NCBI GenBank assembly: GCA_958496175.1
Contig: OY292278.1
Coordinates: 20,212,001-20,276,000 of the forward strand
Direction: 5' to 3'
DNA from: Sisyra terminalis
Taxonomy: Eukaryota; Arthropoda; Insecta; Neuroptera; Sisyridae
DNA length: 64,000 nucleotides
The position numbers were made by a program, and so were the translations under genes. Shown piece by piece: positions 26,521 through 39,210 of the stretch. The notes under the pieces were generated by a model. It was not told the DNA's origin and searched no databases. It saw only the letters and a list, made by a program, of their open reading frames with translations. Each line of letters begins with the position of its first letter. Position 1 is the first letter of the stretch.

Positions 26521-27369
26521 TTAATTTTCTCTTTTAATCTAAAGACAAAGGTGCTAAAATAAAAAAAACGACAACTCATCGTAATTTGAAACAAATATTT
26601 TGATATGTTTGTATTAATTTGAAGTGGTAAATGTTAACAACAACTTTTACATAAAAAGACACCGACCTCACCACTAGTTAGCTTTATTTCGAAATTTCAT
26701 GTTGTATCAAAGCTTTGAAAGCTCTAAAAGCTTTCATAAACTGTTTAAATGTCATATTATAAACGTTGCCAGATTAATTTAAAGTTAGAAATGTATATTT
26801 TCAAATTGTAAAACTTTGAACTAATGTTACTGTTTTTGGACTTATGATTTCTAAAATCCTCGTATATCATTGTATTTTGATTGTTTTCAATGATTTGAGG
26901 TTTGCTAGTATTGAATTAATCCAAAGTTGTTCAAAAGTGCTGGTAGCTATGGTAATTTTGTTGAATAAAAACAAAAGAAGTACATATTTTAAAAGTAGCT
27001 TTCTTTTAAGAGTTTTGAACTTCAAAGAATAAAGAATTCACTGAATTTTTGTTGAATATTTTCACGGGCAATGTATTTTTAAAGATTTAATTTAATATCA
27101 GAACTACAGAGACAATAATCATACATTCCAACCAGACAAAGTTTATTTGTGGCACATGATGAACGGGGATACTAATTCATAATGCTGTAAAGCTAAATGG
27201 AGCAAATGAGGTGCATTAGACTGGCAAACAACACAAAAGATCTTAATTAAAATAAATTTACATTTTTTTTTTGTTTAAATTTGATTATATTTATCGAAAT
27301 TGTAAAGCATATTTGATATTTTACAAATGTCGTTCTCCAATTGTTCAATAATCGTTAAACATAATTTTT

Positions 27370-27460
27370 TATATCATTGGATTTGAACCCAAAACTTTTG
27401 GTCTTGGAAAATGCAGTCTAGTGATAACAATATCTTTACTATTAAGCTAACGGTGAGCTT
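27370..27460 (-). repeat. Candidate tRNA-like pol III promoter or SINE head
   Basis: On the minus strand there is an A-box-like TTAGCTTAATAGTAAAG (27434-27450) and a B-box-like GGGTTCAAATCC (27379-27390). The spacing is compatible with a tRNA-derived SINE. A cloverleaf with a good acceptor stem cannot be formed, so a functional tRNA is unlikely. Confidence 0.3.
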
Positions 27461-27581
27461 TCTATGCATTTATCTTTCAAACCTTAAACAACTGTTTTAG
27501 TCGTAGGTAATTAAACTAAAATTAATTTTAATCTCCAAATAAGCTATAAATAAAATTATTGTTGTTTCAGTCTTCATAATA

Positions 27582-27603
27582 CAACAACAACAACAACAAC
27601 AAA
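27582..27603. repeat. (CAA)n microsatellite
   Basis: Seven CAA units in the CadN intron. Confidence 0.9.
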
Positions 27604-28198
27604 TAGAAATACGGAAACTAATGGTCGAAAATTTAAATTTAAATTACATCAATAGTAGTCAAATGAAGTTAATAATTGCTATTTTTACCTCATATTTCTC
27701 AGTCTATAAAAATGTATACAAAGAGGCACTTATGTAAACCATATGTTTGTACCAAATTATTTTAAACATATTACAAATATTTTATATAATTAATTTGCAT
27801 CACTCTTATCAAAGCGTTTACAGGAAAACCTTCCACAGAAAATAGATATATAAGATAATGAGCACTGATTAAATTAGGTTCGGTGTTTTACCAGGAGTTT
27901 CAATATCGTTCAAAGTTCCCCAAAAAATGTGCCTGACAAATAGTTTGATGAGATTTGCCTATAAACAAAAGCACCGGAAGAAGCCGGAAGAAGTCCCGAC
28001 GAAACAAAATGCAGATTTTATCAAAATTCATTTTCTTATTTGTCCACTTTCCTGTAAATTTTCCTGTAATTAATAATATAATTGAAGCACCGGAAAATAA
28101 TACCGTTTTTAACATAAAATTATTATTTTTTAAATAAAACGACAATTCAGGTTGTTTAAGATCGGCTTTTTTTTATTTAATATTTTTATTATTCAATT

Positions 28199-28235
28199 AG
28201 CTACGTTTCGTTACGTATCGTAACTTCATCAGGCT
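28199..28235 (-). ncRNA. Hammerhead ribozyme-like motif, left arm
   Basis: Minus strand: stem I AGC, CUGAUGA, extra A, stem II GUUACG/CGUAAC with loop AUA, GAA, palindromic ACGU, A17, then GCU closing stem I. It is identical to the motif on the opposite arm at 28262-28298. Confidence 0.6.
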
Positions 28236-28261
28236 TCTTACTTCACAAAAAGTTTTGAAGA

Positions 28262-28298
28262 AGCCTGATGAAGTTACGATACGTAACGAAACGTAGCT
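28262..28298 (+). ncRNA. Hammerhead ribozyme-like motif, right arm
   Basis: Plus strand: AGC, CUGAUGA (28265-28271), extra A, stem II GUUACG/CGUAAC, GAA, ACGU (28291-28294), A17 at 28295, then GCU. Predicted scission is between 28295 and 28296. Stem I has three pairs, a two-base mismatch and two more A-U pairs. Because the two arms are complementary, a transcript could instead fold into one long hairpin. Confidence 0.6.
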
Positions 28299-30932
28299 AA
28301 TTGAATAATAAAAATATTAAATAAAAAAAACCGATCTTAAACAACCTGAATTGACGTCTTATTTAAAAAAATAAAAGCTGAGATCTGAATTTTATCATGT
28401 ATAAAATTAAATTACAGAATATTTGAAAAAAAAAAATTTTAAATCAATCATATAATCACTAATATTATCAACCTTTTGACGTTTAGTGTGCAAATTTTAG
28501 TGCTAAATTAGTAAAAATCAATTGATTACTAAGCTTTCAACTATCAATTGATTACTAATGTGTTTTAGGTCTTATTATATTTTTAAACGAATAAAATTTA
28601 ATTTTAAATGTACCTTTCTTATTGACTTCTTTGTTTTTCACATATTTATTGTAATATAGTTATACTAAATTACCTTAAAAAAAAGTTTAATGTTTTCCAG
28701 TAGTTTACTGCAATCATTTAAGAGAAAAAAAAGTAAACATAGGCCACAATTTAAAGAAATAAGCAATTTTAAACTTTACATTTCAATAATTTGAATTCTA
28801 AACTTTCGTTTAATGTCTAAATTATTATTTATTTGTCGTACAATTCTAAAATTTATAGTCTTCTTTCTACTAAACCTCTTAATTTACCAACCACAAATCC
28901 ATTCGTCCCAGACATTAGTGATCCAACTTTATAATATGAGAATATAAATTGTGAATGATTGTTACATCAATTTCGTAAATTATATAGCAATTGTAGCTTA
29001 TATTAGGGCAACAATATCGTATTTATGATTAGCTTTTAAATTTAAGTATATAGACACATATAGACCTAACAACAGTAGAAAGATATATGAATAAAAGTGA
29101 GCATATTTATTATCTTAATTTGAATATATGAAATGATTAAAAGATGCACGTTTGCTAATTAAATCTGCAAAAGTCGATAAAAAGTCGTAAAAATGACCAA
29201 CAGGCGATATTTATAGCTACTAATGGTGATTTTAAATGTCAATGAAGTTTACAAGTGTCTTTTTATCAGAACAAATTTAAAAGTAAAATCAATTTTAATG
29301 GCAGACGTAGAAGATGGGTGGGAAAAATTATACAATTTTGTTTACATTGATATTAGCATACATTATAGTAAACCAGTAGTACCAATAGTGCATTTTAACT
29401 AATGACTTAAGGCTTAAATTGATTATTGTAAAAAAATAACTTGTCACAATAGTGTTAAAAGCAAAAAGCGTGTTAAAGCTATTTAGGGATTAGTACATGT
29501 AGAAGAATAGGATGATCTCCGTGTAAAGATTGTATTGGTCTTTTGTCATCAATAGCTATTGATCCAAAATAAGTATTTGTTAAATTTTAGTTTAGAAATT
29601 AAAACTATAATAAATTCTCGAACAAAAATTCAAGTGTGCATTTTGATGACTATACAAACATTGCAAGTTGATAAAAAAAATTAGCCAGGCACGTATAAGA
29701 TCACGCACTAGTCTGATAGGACTACATTGATGGATTTAAAATGAAATGAACAATTACCATAATGATAACGTTTTAGAAAGAATTAGTGAAGAGCATGCGA
29801 CAATTAAATATACGGCACTTAAGCACGCAAAATTAATCAAGTGACTATCAAACTTTAAACCATACAAACTTAGAAGTTCTAAAAAACACATTTTTAATTC
29901 GCTGGGTTCGAAAGAATCTAACTCTTCGAGTTATGAATAACTATATACGTAACTCTAATTTTTGTCGCATATCTTAAAAAATAACCTGCAACTAGATTTT
30001 AAGTATCAATTTAGTTGTTTTCCATGAAGGAAAAAGAATGGGACATGTTTCTAAAAAATTTTGTTCCTCATCTTACAACTACACAGATGGTATACAATCT
30101 CTTATTTCTTTCTCGTAGTTTCTCTACTCTATTTAGTATATTGAATATAACAGTTCATATAGCCTCTATCTATAGACTTATAAGAAGCATTGTGGGAATA
30201 TTTACGACTTTTAAACTGACCAAAGAAAAGTGGATACTGATTCTTGATCTATACTAAACCGCATATTACATCGCACCATAAAAATTTCTCCTGCGTGGTT
30301 GAACTCTTCATTTCGAAGCAATCTGTTTCTGGTAAAGCTCCATAAATCATTAATAACAAGTCCTGTATTACATATTTCTTTTTATTGGTCCTTAAGAGTT
30401 TTCCTTCTTTAACATACAATTTACGCCACATTGTCTTTATGTACAGTCCCTACAGTATTCAAATAAAATGGTGTCAACCAAAGGATAGGTGAATAGACAA
30501 CGCAATTATAAAGAATTAATTTTTGGAATTTGGCGAAAGAATCCTACCAAATTTATATAACTATTGTTAAGGGTAAAAATTTTCTTTCTAGCCTAATAAT
30601 TTTCGTGAGGATATTATCCTCAAAAGAAGGGTTGTGAAAATAACTGAAAATATAAGACTCAATAGAAGAGGAGTTATTGAATTTGATACCATAAACAATT
30701 TGCAGCCGTTACCACTGTACATTAGTAGGTGACGAAAAAATTTTCTTCATAAAATCGATTAAAGAAAGGGTATAGAAGGGTTGGTTTATCTGAAATTTAT
30801 CCAAAATTTATCTGAAAATTAAGAAAATAATGTCTTTTATCAATTTATAGAAAAAAGTAATGAATATATTATGTAATATGGTTTTTAGAATAACATTTTT
30901 CAGATTTAAACGGATCAATTTTTTATTTTTCA

Positions 30933-30977
30933 ATCCAGCAACGTTTCGTCACGTATCATGACTTTCTCAATCGTCTT
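30933..30977 (-). ncRNA. Hammerhead-like motif, decayed core
   Basis: Minus strand: the core has mutated to UUGAGAA, but the extra A, stem II GUCAUG/CGUGAC (five Watson-Crick pairs and one G-U), GAA, palindromic ACGU and U17 are kept. Stem II differs in sequence from the other copies while still pairing. Catalysis is not expected with this core. Confidence 0.45.
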
Positions 30978-31050
30978 GAAATAAATAAATAATTACCACA
31001 AATGTCAATTGTATTAAATTTACAATTAAATTAAATAATTAAACAAACAA

Positions 31051-31230
31051 TAGGACATATTTGAAAAAAAACAACACCAAGAGGAAGAATGGGCTAACTA
31101 AATGAAAATATAGGCACGAGGGAGGCACTTGGGAGAACCATACTACACTTACTACTACATAATCCATTTATAATTATGGGAAAAATTTGATTTCTTTTTG
31201 TCTGTAACGCCGCTTATTAACAGGTCAAAA
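31051..31230 (+). repeat. Dispersed repeat C, copy 1
   Basis: It runs from taggacatatttgaaaaaaa to cgcttattaacaggtcaaa and is collinear over ~180 bp with 32652-32832, in the same orientation 1.6 kb away. It includes ggcacgagggaggcacttgg. No inverted ends or coding sequence were seen. It lies about 75 bp beyond a hammerhead-like motif. Confidence 0.65.
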
Positions 31231-32651
31231 AAATTTACCATTTCAAAGACTATGGTACCAACTTGTTTCTCTTTTGCACATTGATACATTATACTCTTAC
31301 AAAAGTTACCATGAGTTATAGGTCTTCATGGTTCTATTATCTGTAAAGTATCAGAAACTTATCAATATTTCTGCTAATTTCAAGTACAAAAGATGTTTTT
31401 TTTTAATTTTTAGATTAATTTTAAATCGTCAATCCTTGCATACCCTTTCTTCAATCGATTTGATAAAGCAAATTTTTTGTCACCTACTAATATCCAGTGG
31501 AATATTTTGGCACAAATCCAAATATTAAGTTTTAATTTGAGGCAGCCTTTTGTATTACAAGTGTAATAATTATATTAATTACGAGTTCTACCATATTCAA
31601 CTAGTCATACAATTATTTTAAACACCGGAATTGTTGGTATGAAATATGTGGTTTGTCTCAATTGTTTAATACACCACAAAAAAAGAACTAAAATATTTCA
31701 TAAGCACAAAGTATAATACTTCTAACGTATAAGGAAGTTATTTTACTTGAAAGATATATTAAGTCTTTGAAACTATTGTTATTTGTATCTTATTAGACAG
31801 TGATTATGTTTTAAAATCATAATTGACACAATTTAATTAAGGCTATAATTAAATTTTCAGATCGAACAAAAATCGATTGAGACGTGTTGTACATGTTCGG
31901 TTGGAGTTTTCTTTGCACCGAAAAAGACAATGGAGATTTAATAATGAATATAATTCACGCGCCAATGATTGATCCAAAGAGATTTCCAAATTCAAGGCCT
32001 CGATGAACGTTTGATTGAGTCAAGTCGATGATTTCTAAGTACGTGGGTTTTTATTTTTATTTTTTTATTTTGATCAAACACTAATAAATGTAATCATTAC
32101 ATTGAGAAAAAACGAGGCAATGCGATGGATCGATGTACTCGTATGGTGTACGATGATGCATTTTTGATGTTGAAGATCGATTCACATGTGGAGAAGAAGC
32201 CCGAAAATCTCTTCCGTAACTTTTTTTTAACGATCATCATATCTTTTGACGGTTTTTCTATTGATACGCAACTGCCGACACTTCTGATCGAAAACAGAAG
32301 ACGCAACCCGAAATAAAATCATTTCAAATATTTCTTTTTATTTCATCTTTGCATTCAACTTCCATCCACCATTGGCTGGAAAGCGTTTAATGCGTATATT
32401 TAATTTAAAGCGTATTTTTTATTTTGCAAGAGATTCGTCAATGTCAAAAACAAGGCATTATCAATCCAAACAATGGACGTTAATTTGAATAGGTATTCGA
32501 ATACACGTTTTTCTCTTCGAGATTCAAATAAAAATAAAAGAGACCTTATAGGGAAAGAGGGTTAATTAGTACTATTATTTGATTAAATCACTTTCAATCC
32601 TTTTTTTTCCAAGACAACTATACAAAAATATTTTAAAAGCATTTGATTAAA

Positions 32652-32832
32652 TAGGACATGTTTGAAAAAAAAACAACACCAAAATGAATAATGGGCTAAT
32701 TAAACGAAAGATATAGGCACGAGGGAGGCACTTGGAAGAACTATACAATACCTGTTACTATATGATCCATTTATAATTAAGGGAAAAATTTGATCTCTTT
32801 TTGTCAGTAAAGCCGCTTATTAACAGGTCAAA
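32652..32832 (+). repeat. Dispersed repeat C, copy 2
   Basis: Second copy of the unit at 31051-31230, sharing the same ends and differing by scattered substitutions. It stops about 100 bp before the hAT-like element at 32935. Confidence 0.65.
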
Positions 32833-32934
32833 CATTTTTGGGGCAATATGACCACTAAAAAATATACTTGACAATCAAAATATGTATCTGAGGAAATATG
32901 GCAAATAGTATTTTTTACCCATTTATTCTATATT

Positions 32935-33694
32935 CAGTGGCGGATTTACCAGCAGGCTGAGTAAGCTAAAATCAAAGGCCGAAAATGTGTCCTAAAAATT
33001 TTTTTTGTCTTACAGAAATTAAAAAAAAATATTAAATGAGTTTAATCTTAAACTGAAACGTTTTTGTGATCCAAGGTATTTTCATTATCTTATTTTATTA
33101 TATACCTATTGAATTATTGGTTTGAATATCTTTTAAAATATTTGTGATAGTTTTAAATTATGCTTTTTTATTTAATTATAAACATATTGTATAATATAAT
33201 ACTGTTGTCATTTATGTATGTTTGACATATTTTGTGATAGGTTTAATTTTTACAGACACCTGATGAAGTTGCAATAAGCAACGAAACGTAGAGAATTGGG
33301 AAAATAAAACATCTAACGGATCTTAAAAAACCAATGTTTTCTTCTTTAATTTAATAAAAGGCTAAGATCTGAATTTTATCATTTATAATAAAAAAACATT
33401 ATTATATACATTCAGAAAATGAGTTGAAAATTTAACAAAATTTGTAATATTTTAATACTGCACAGAGTACTTTACATTCTAACGCCCGAGTACAAAAAAT
33501 TACTAAATGATCTCTATATTATACTTTTGCGACCATGAGTTTTTAAAATATTCTCAAGATAGAGCACAAATTGCGATTCCATTGATAATAAATATAATTA
33601 TTATGATTGTAAAATATGGTATCGAATTTCAAAGGTCAGTTGGGGCGGCAAATTTGAATAACCTACTGGCGGTAAATTTGTAAATCCGCCACTG
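32935..33694. mobile_element. hAT-like non-autonomous element with perfect 8-bp target duplication
   Basis: Both ends read CAGTGGCGGATTTAC inward, and the flanks are identical 8-mers TCTATATT (32927-32934 and 33695-33702). Ends beginning CAGTGGCGGAT are typical of a widespread hAT group. The 760 bp has no transposase ORF. A hammerhead-bearing element (33257-33385) lies inside it, so either that unit inserted later or it is part of the element. Confidence 0.75.
33257..33385 (+). ncRNA. Hammerhead-like motif with single-arm repeat unit
   Basis: It starts with CUGAUGA (33260-33266), then an extra A, stem II GUUGC/GCAAC with loop AAUAA, GAA, ACGU and A17 at 33290. The 3' part ends with taagatctgaattttatcat, the same end as the inverted-dimer elements at 28 and 43 kb. 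Stem I keeps only the first pair. This is a monomer form of the same family, nested in a hAT-like element. Confidence 0.55.
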
Positions 33695-35238
33695 TCTATA
33701 TTTGATATTTTAATTTGCTTCTAGCAGATTATTGCAGCTAAAACTAGAATTACAACATTGCAAAGAATGCAAATTTATTTTGTTTAAAAAATGTCTTCAA
33801 TATTAAAATTCTATTTTTTGTTATAATATATATTATATTAAATAAACCAATTATAAAAAGGGCATAAAGTTTCAATTTTGGATTGGTAAAATATGATTGT
33901 CTTTTACGACTTCTGTTTTAAAATTTAACATTAACTAGTATATAGGTCAACCTACCCTGTTACCTAATTAACCTACCCCGAATATAAGGTTGACTGATTA
34001 ATTTTTCGTGTTGCATAAAACCAAATGCATTAGTTTTGCTATAGAAAACTTCAATGTTGATTTTTAGCAAAGTTTGGTAAATTTTTATTTAGTTTTCAGT
34101 AATTTCCCCCACATAAAGGAAATTATCATTCTAAGAAATTATAAAAATTAACTACCACAATTAGTTTCAAATAAAATATACAAATGTCCAACAAAATTTT
34201 AAGCTTATAGTTAATTTAAAATTTATAAATTTAACAATTTGTATAAATTGTATCAAAGGATAAAATAGAAATATGAAATTTAATTCCCAGAAACTCAACA
34301 ATTTCTGTTATTTTTATAAAATCAGTTCTTTTGTCATCGTTTCTTTTCTCCACCCGTACGTTTATTTGTGGAAAAATAAAAACTTTATATTTCTATGTTT
34401 TCATTATGATACTTTTCCGGATTTTTCCTATTGTCGCAAACGTGGTCCGGAACTAATACCCTTTGCCGACAAATTGCAAACAGCATTGTGATTTTTGATG
34501 GTCATAATCCTGTTATTTGTCGTAGATTCAATTTTTAGATATTATCTTTTCTCTTATTTACTTGGATAATTTAATCCCATTTTCAATTCATTTTCATGGA
34601 AACTCACCCGTCATCTAATTGAATTTTCCAGTTTTAAAATAATGGAAAATTGAATGAGTTTAGGGGTGGGAAATTTTAGAAAGTAGAAAATTTGATTAAC
34701 TATGAGCATAGTTTTCCTGTTAGTTTTGTATAGGTTTAGCAAAAACTTTGGATAAATAATTCCAAAGTAAATTAGAAAATCGGAGAAATGCAGTAGTAAT
34801 ACTGTTAAGTAAAATAGGATTGAGTGTGGAAGCTTTTTTCGTATATTTTTAGGTTTATCAAATAATTCGGTTCAAATTCAAAGTTACACGTTACAGTGAT
34901 TAATGGTAAAACTGAAGTAACTTTTTAAACCTTATTAGTATCTTTTAGTAAACTCCACAACAAAAAAATAGCTACAATGATGGTGGTATTTCAAATACAG
35001 GCTATATAGTTGTCTTCATTTCTCAAGAAAAATTTGATAATAATTGTACCATATTTTTCCCCATCTTGATGAAATTTGGTCAATAACTCTTTAATCATGA
35101 CCACAATAAATTTTGGAGAGAAATGTACTGTCCCCTTTAATTTTACTTTAATAGTTAGGACATAAACTGTGAATATTATTGATCTTTTTTCCTTGAATTG
35201 ACAAAAATTAAGCACTTAATAAACCATAAATACCACCA

Positions 35239-35281
35239 TGCATACCACGTTTTATCCAAAATTCCGACTTCGTCAGGTAAC
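35239..35281 (-). ncRNA. Hammerhead-like motif, very degenerate
   Basis: Minus strand: GUUAC, CUGACGA, extra A, a short GUC...GAU stem, AAA for GAA, ACGU, then G and UAU. The order is that of the other copies but two core positions are altered. It is listed only because it fits the family pattern. Confidence 0.28.
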
Positions 35282-35870
35282 AGATTCTAGTCAATTTTTG
35301 TAAAAAACAAATGCATGGGCTCGTCATATTATTAAGAACCGTAATCAAATTTTTGGTTCTTATATTTAAAATTTATTTCTGAATAAAATGTTTGGTGCGG
35401 ATTTTTTTTGGATGTGATAATTTTCATTGTTTTCATAATCTAAATTAAATATTCTCATAAATTGCGCGTCCGACAGATCAACAACAAAATATTATTCATC
35501 CAAAAACAAAATTAAACTTTGGGGTACCTACTGTCTCTAATAATCTGGCCATTCACTAAAATTTATTTAAAATATTTAAATAAATGACAAATGCGTTCAA
35601 ATTCCTCCAAACTATGGAAAACTTTCATTGATTTTGTAACAATATCATGTAGTAAATCGAAATCACAATATACATAATAATAGTGCTTATTCACTGAAAT
35701 TATAGTGGAAAATCAATATATTGAAGCCAAGCCATATTCTTATTAAAAATTAGGTAACAATCATTGTCTATATTTTCGGAGAAATAAAAGAAGTAAAGCC
35801 TCCATAAATTTGTCGTCTTTTATTCCCACAAAAAGTGAACAACTTAAAAACCATTTACTGGCTATCCATT

Positions 35871-36601
35871 AGTCTGGATCAAAAAAATCGACATTTTTTT
35901 CTAAAAGATATATACCAAAAATATTATTCAGGGTGGCAAAAAAAATATTGTGAAATTTTATACCCACAATATTGATGTTAAGTGGTGGTATATCATCGCA
36001 ATTTTCGACTTTTCATTCCAAATTTCAGTTGTTTCTCAAAACTTTTGAACCATTACACTGAAAAAATTAAACAACATATTTTCTTGAAAGAAATTGAATG
36101 TTCTTCAAAAAAGGTCTCTTAGTATTTTTTGATAAAATTACTTTTCCTGGAGTTATTCAAGTATAATCATTAAAATTTGATCTTGTATAACTTTGAAAGA
36201 AAGAAATTTATCCAAAAATGCTTCGAAATATTTTTCGTAGAACGTTGGATTGTCTGCAAAAATATAAAAAAGTTTCGACTTAAATAATAATTCTTTTATT
36301 TGTTACAAAATTCCAAAGATAAAAAATCAAATCGGAAATATTGATCAATGTTCGAGACTCGATTATGATGAAATGGTTTGGGTTACAAAAATTTACAGTC
36401 AGACCTTTTTTGTAGAACAATCAATTTCTTTCAAAAATATACTTTGCTCAGTTCTTTTAGTGTGATGGTTCAAAAATTTAGGGGAAAAAAATTGCTTTGT
36501 ATTGAAAAATCGAAAATTGTGATGATATACCTACTTATTTTGTCATCCTGAATAATATTTTGATTAACTTAAAAAAAAACGATTATTTTGGTCCAGCTTA
36601 G
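35871..36601. mobile_element. Foldback element with long terminal inverted repeats
   Basis: The left half (from agtctggatcaaa) and right half (ending ggtccagctta) are inverted copies over at least ~250 bp each, sharing aaatattattcagg, ggtatatcatc and gaaagaaattgattgttct-like blocks. The central part is less clearly paired. Divergence between arms is high, so it is old. No target duplication or ORF was found. Confidence 0.6.
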
Positions 36602-36950
36602 GCAAGCCAAAACTTCAGAAAGTTCCAAGAACAACTATATATTAATTATTTCAGGAAACTTTATCATCATCAGTTTCGTTTCAAATTGTGTAAGAAAAAC
36701 AAATTTAAGACTAAAAAACGGGAAAACTTATTCAAATTTTTGAATAAGAATAAGTTATTAGAGTCGCTAGAGTTTCTAAGTTATTAGATTGCTAAAAGGT
36801 CGATTATGCAGAGTTATTTTTGATAAAATTAAATAAGCGTAAGAAAACGTATTCTTCGTTACTAATAAAAATTGACAAATTCACGAAAATATGTTTCAAA
36901 AAGTAATGGCACCCATTCAAAAATAGTCGATTTTATATGGAATACCTCAA

Positions 36951-37118
36951 TTGTTATTGTTATTTACCATAGGTTTATCACAACTAAGGCCTTGAGCAAC
37001 TCTAGGATTACTACAAACCCGTAAATCGAGAAATATCGAAAATTTGCTAGATACAAGATTTGAACCCAACATCTACCAGTTTTGAAGCGGCTACCTTGAC
37101 CACTCGGCCACCAGTAGA
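36951..37118 (-). mobile_element. tRNA-derived SINE, near full length
   Basis: On the minus strand the head reads TGGCCGAGTGG (A box, 37100-37110), then GGGTTCAAATCTT (B box, 37055-37067). A tRNA-unrelated body with cgatatttctcgatttac follows, ending in (GTTATT)-type repeats seen on the plus strand at 36951-36966. The head resembles a serine- or leucine-type tRNA. A truncated relative is at 26400-26520. Confidence 0.7.
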
Positions 37119-39185
37119 CTCCATATTTTCTTCTCTTTTTTTTCGGAAATAAATTTTCTATGACTTCAACTATCAAGGAATTGTGACCACCCTGTTTTAC
37201 GTAAATCTAAAACTACCATATTACTTATGATATACCAAAACATTTGATTTGATAATTAACTACTCCTGTAAAATTTACGATACTTACATACTCGACACTT
37301 AATAATATAATCTCTAAACCAAATACTTTTATGTATTTTATGAACAGCATTACATTTTCGAACTTAAATTCGAATTAATTTCTCGAAACCACAACCAATA
37401 AATCCATAATTATATCTTTTAAATAAGATTAGGTTTTTATTGCCATAAATAATTTCAGTATCAATAAACCTGGTCTTAACTTCTACGAGATAATGGCCAA
37501 ATAAATTAACTTACCTAAAGCCTTTGAGGCCCCAAACAGACCCAATAATCTCTTAAGCAGAACCGAAAAAAGCAATTGTAAAAACCATAAATATTGCCTT
37601 TTAAATTCATAAATTTGTTGAATTATTTATAGCCATATTGACTTCCCTTCCAAGCAATGCGGAAATAGTTTTTTTTTTCATTCAAATTATTAATAATGGA
37701 GCCCTTTCTGTGTTAACGAGGGGTGATTTAAACTACCCTATACCACAAAGCGGAGATAAACGAAATAATTTGCCCCTGTCACCTGGTGTTTAATTAAGTC
37801 AATTTCAACCCATTTTTGTTTTAAATTTTACGAATTTTAACTTTATTTTTTTTTTTTTTGGGATGTAACCTCTATCGGTCAAGGTAAAAACAAAAATCTT
37901 TGATCTAGATAGGCTGTTTTATTGTTCCATTATTTTGGCCCCAGAACTTCATTGTGTTCATTTTGTAAAGAATCGGTGAAGATCTAAAGATCTAAGAATT
38001 TCTTTTATTTACGTACATTCAACGTTTTATGTCAAAACAACTATTTTTGAGACATTTTACGATCGAAATTGATTTCAAAGAATTGTTTAAAATTAAAGAG
38101 GATGTCAAAGAAAATGAAAAAAATTGAATATTTATTTCCCTTTTTTATTTACGAGAGTTTTTACTTGTGGATCCATTTTTTTCGTATGTTTTTAAAATGA
38201 ATATGACACTGAATGGTCTTTTGGGGTCTTTGAAGAATCTTCTCAAGCCTTCTATGATCTTGTGTTCCTCACATGCCTTAGATGCTGCATATGTGGAGAT
38301 GCATCTTAAGATTCTTTTTCAAAACATGGCGTTACCCTCAACAGATAATGTATGTTTTGATGTTAGGACCACTAATCCGGTTTATCTTGTAAAAGGGGTC
38401 ATTATTACGGTCAAACGATAGTTGTAATTATATTTTTTATCCTCCTCGGATTATTTAAATTTTTCAGTGAAATATAGGTGGTCAAAGAATTTAAAAATGA
38501 GGAAAAAAAATCAATTTATTTTATTACGAAAAAAAATGAAATAATCACAATAAATATTCGTGTTTTGAAGATCTAAGATAGTAATTCTTTGGTAGTTTTC
38601 TTTACTGAGTAATTCATCCTGGTGAATTTAAAATTTTTTGACAATTTCTTCTTATCATTTTGTTCATCTACGAATAACTTAGTCGAAAAATTTTAGAGTA
38701 AAGACCAAATTACTTTTGTACAAGGCCATGAAGATTTGCGCATAGATCACAAAAGATCAATCATGCCTTCCCATTATAATTCACTAATGAGAAGATCTAT
38801 GGATCGATAAAATCAACTGTCATGTTCGTAACCACACACGTACACGAAGAAAAAAAAAAGCTAAAGACCTTCCGGACTTATGAAATTTGATCCTTCAGAT
38901 ACCAATCAAGAATCTTCAATTTGTCAATTTAACTAATCATTTCATTTTTCATATTTCACATTCATTTTTTTCTGCGCGGGAACAAAAAAGCATCGCGCAT
39001 CGCTGTTAATATCCAGATGCGACATTTTATTACATAAAGTTTAAACCTGTGCAATTTTCGCTACGATAATGACAAAAAAAAGGAATCTCATAGCTGCAAT
39101 AAAGTGAACAGAGATGGATAATATAAGACGGGAACGCGCGCTAATTAAATAAGTAGAAACGAAGAGATTTTTTAATGTAATTTAA

Positions 39186-39210
39186 GCTCGAGCTTCTCGA
39201 AAGCTCGAGC
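39186..39210 (-). promoter_or_regulatory. CadN: Perfect 10-bp hairpin just inside CadN intron 1
   Basis: GCTCGAGCTT (39186-39195) and AAGCTCGAGC (39201-39210) are exact inverted copies around a five-base loop. The hairpin begins 53 bases downstream of the splice donor on the transcribed strand. A splicing or RNA-stability role is conceivable but unproven. Confidence 0.4.

Larger units (their letters stand above)
28123..28400. mobile_element. Inverted-dimer element carrying two hammerhead-like motifs
   Basis: A ~278-bp element whose two ~115-bp arms are nearly perfect inverted copies, each with a hammerhead-like motif pointing outward. It ends with ctgagatctgaattttatca. Flanking 9-mers ATAAAATTA (28114-28122 and 28401-28409) look like a target-site duplication. 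The same element, with a 12-bp duplication, is at 43390-43669, and a single-arm version is at 33257-33385. Variable-length duplications, inverted dimers and hammerheads together point to a Penelope-like or retrozyme-type retroelement rather than a DNA transposon; no reverse transcriptase is present. Confidence 0.65.

Noticed and set aside
27370..27460. Functional tRNA gene
   Set aside because: A and B boxes are present but acceptor and anticodon stems do not form; kept only as a SINE-like fragment.
38167..38421. 84-codon plus-strand ORF near the CadN exon
   Set aside because: Higher-complexity sequence, but no similarity recognised and no coding signals at the ends; could be a degraded repeat.
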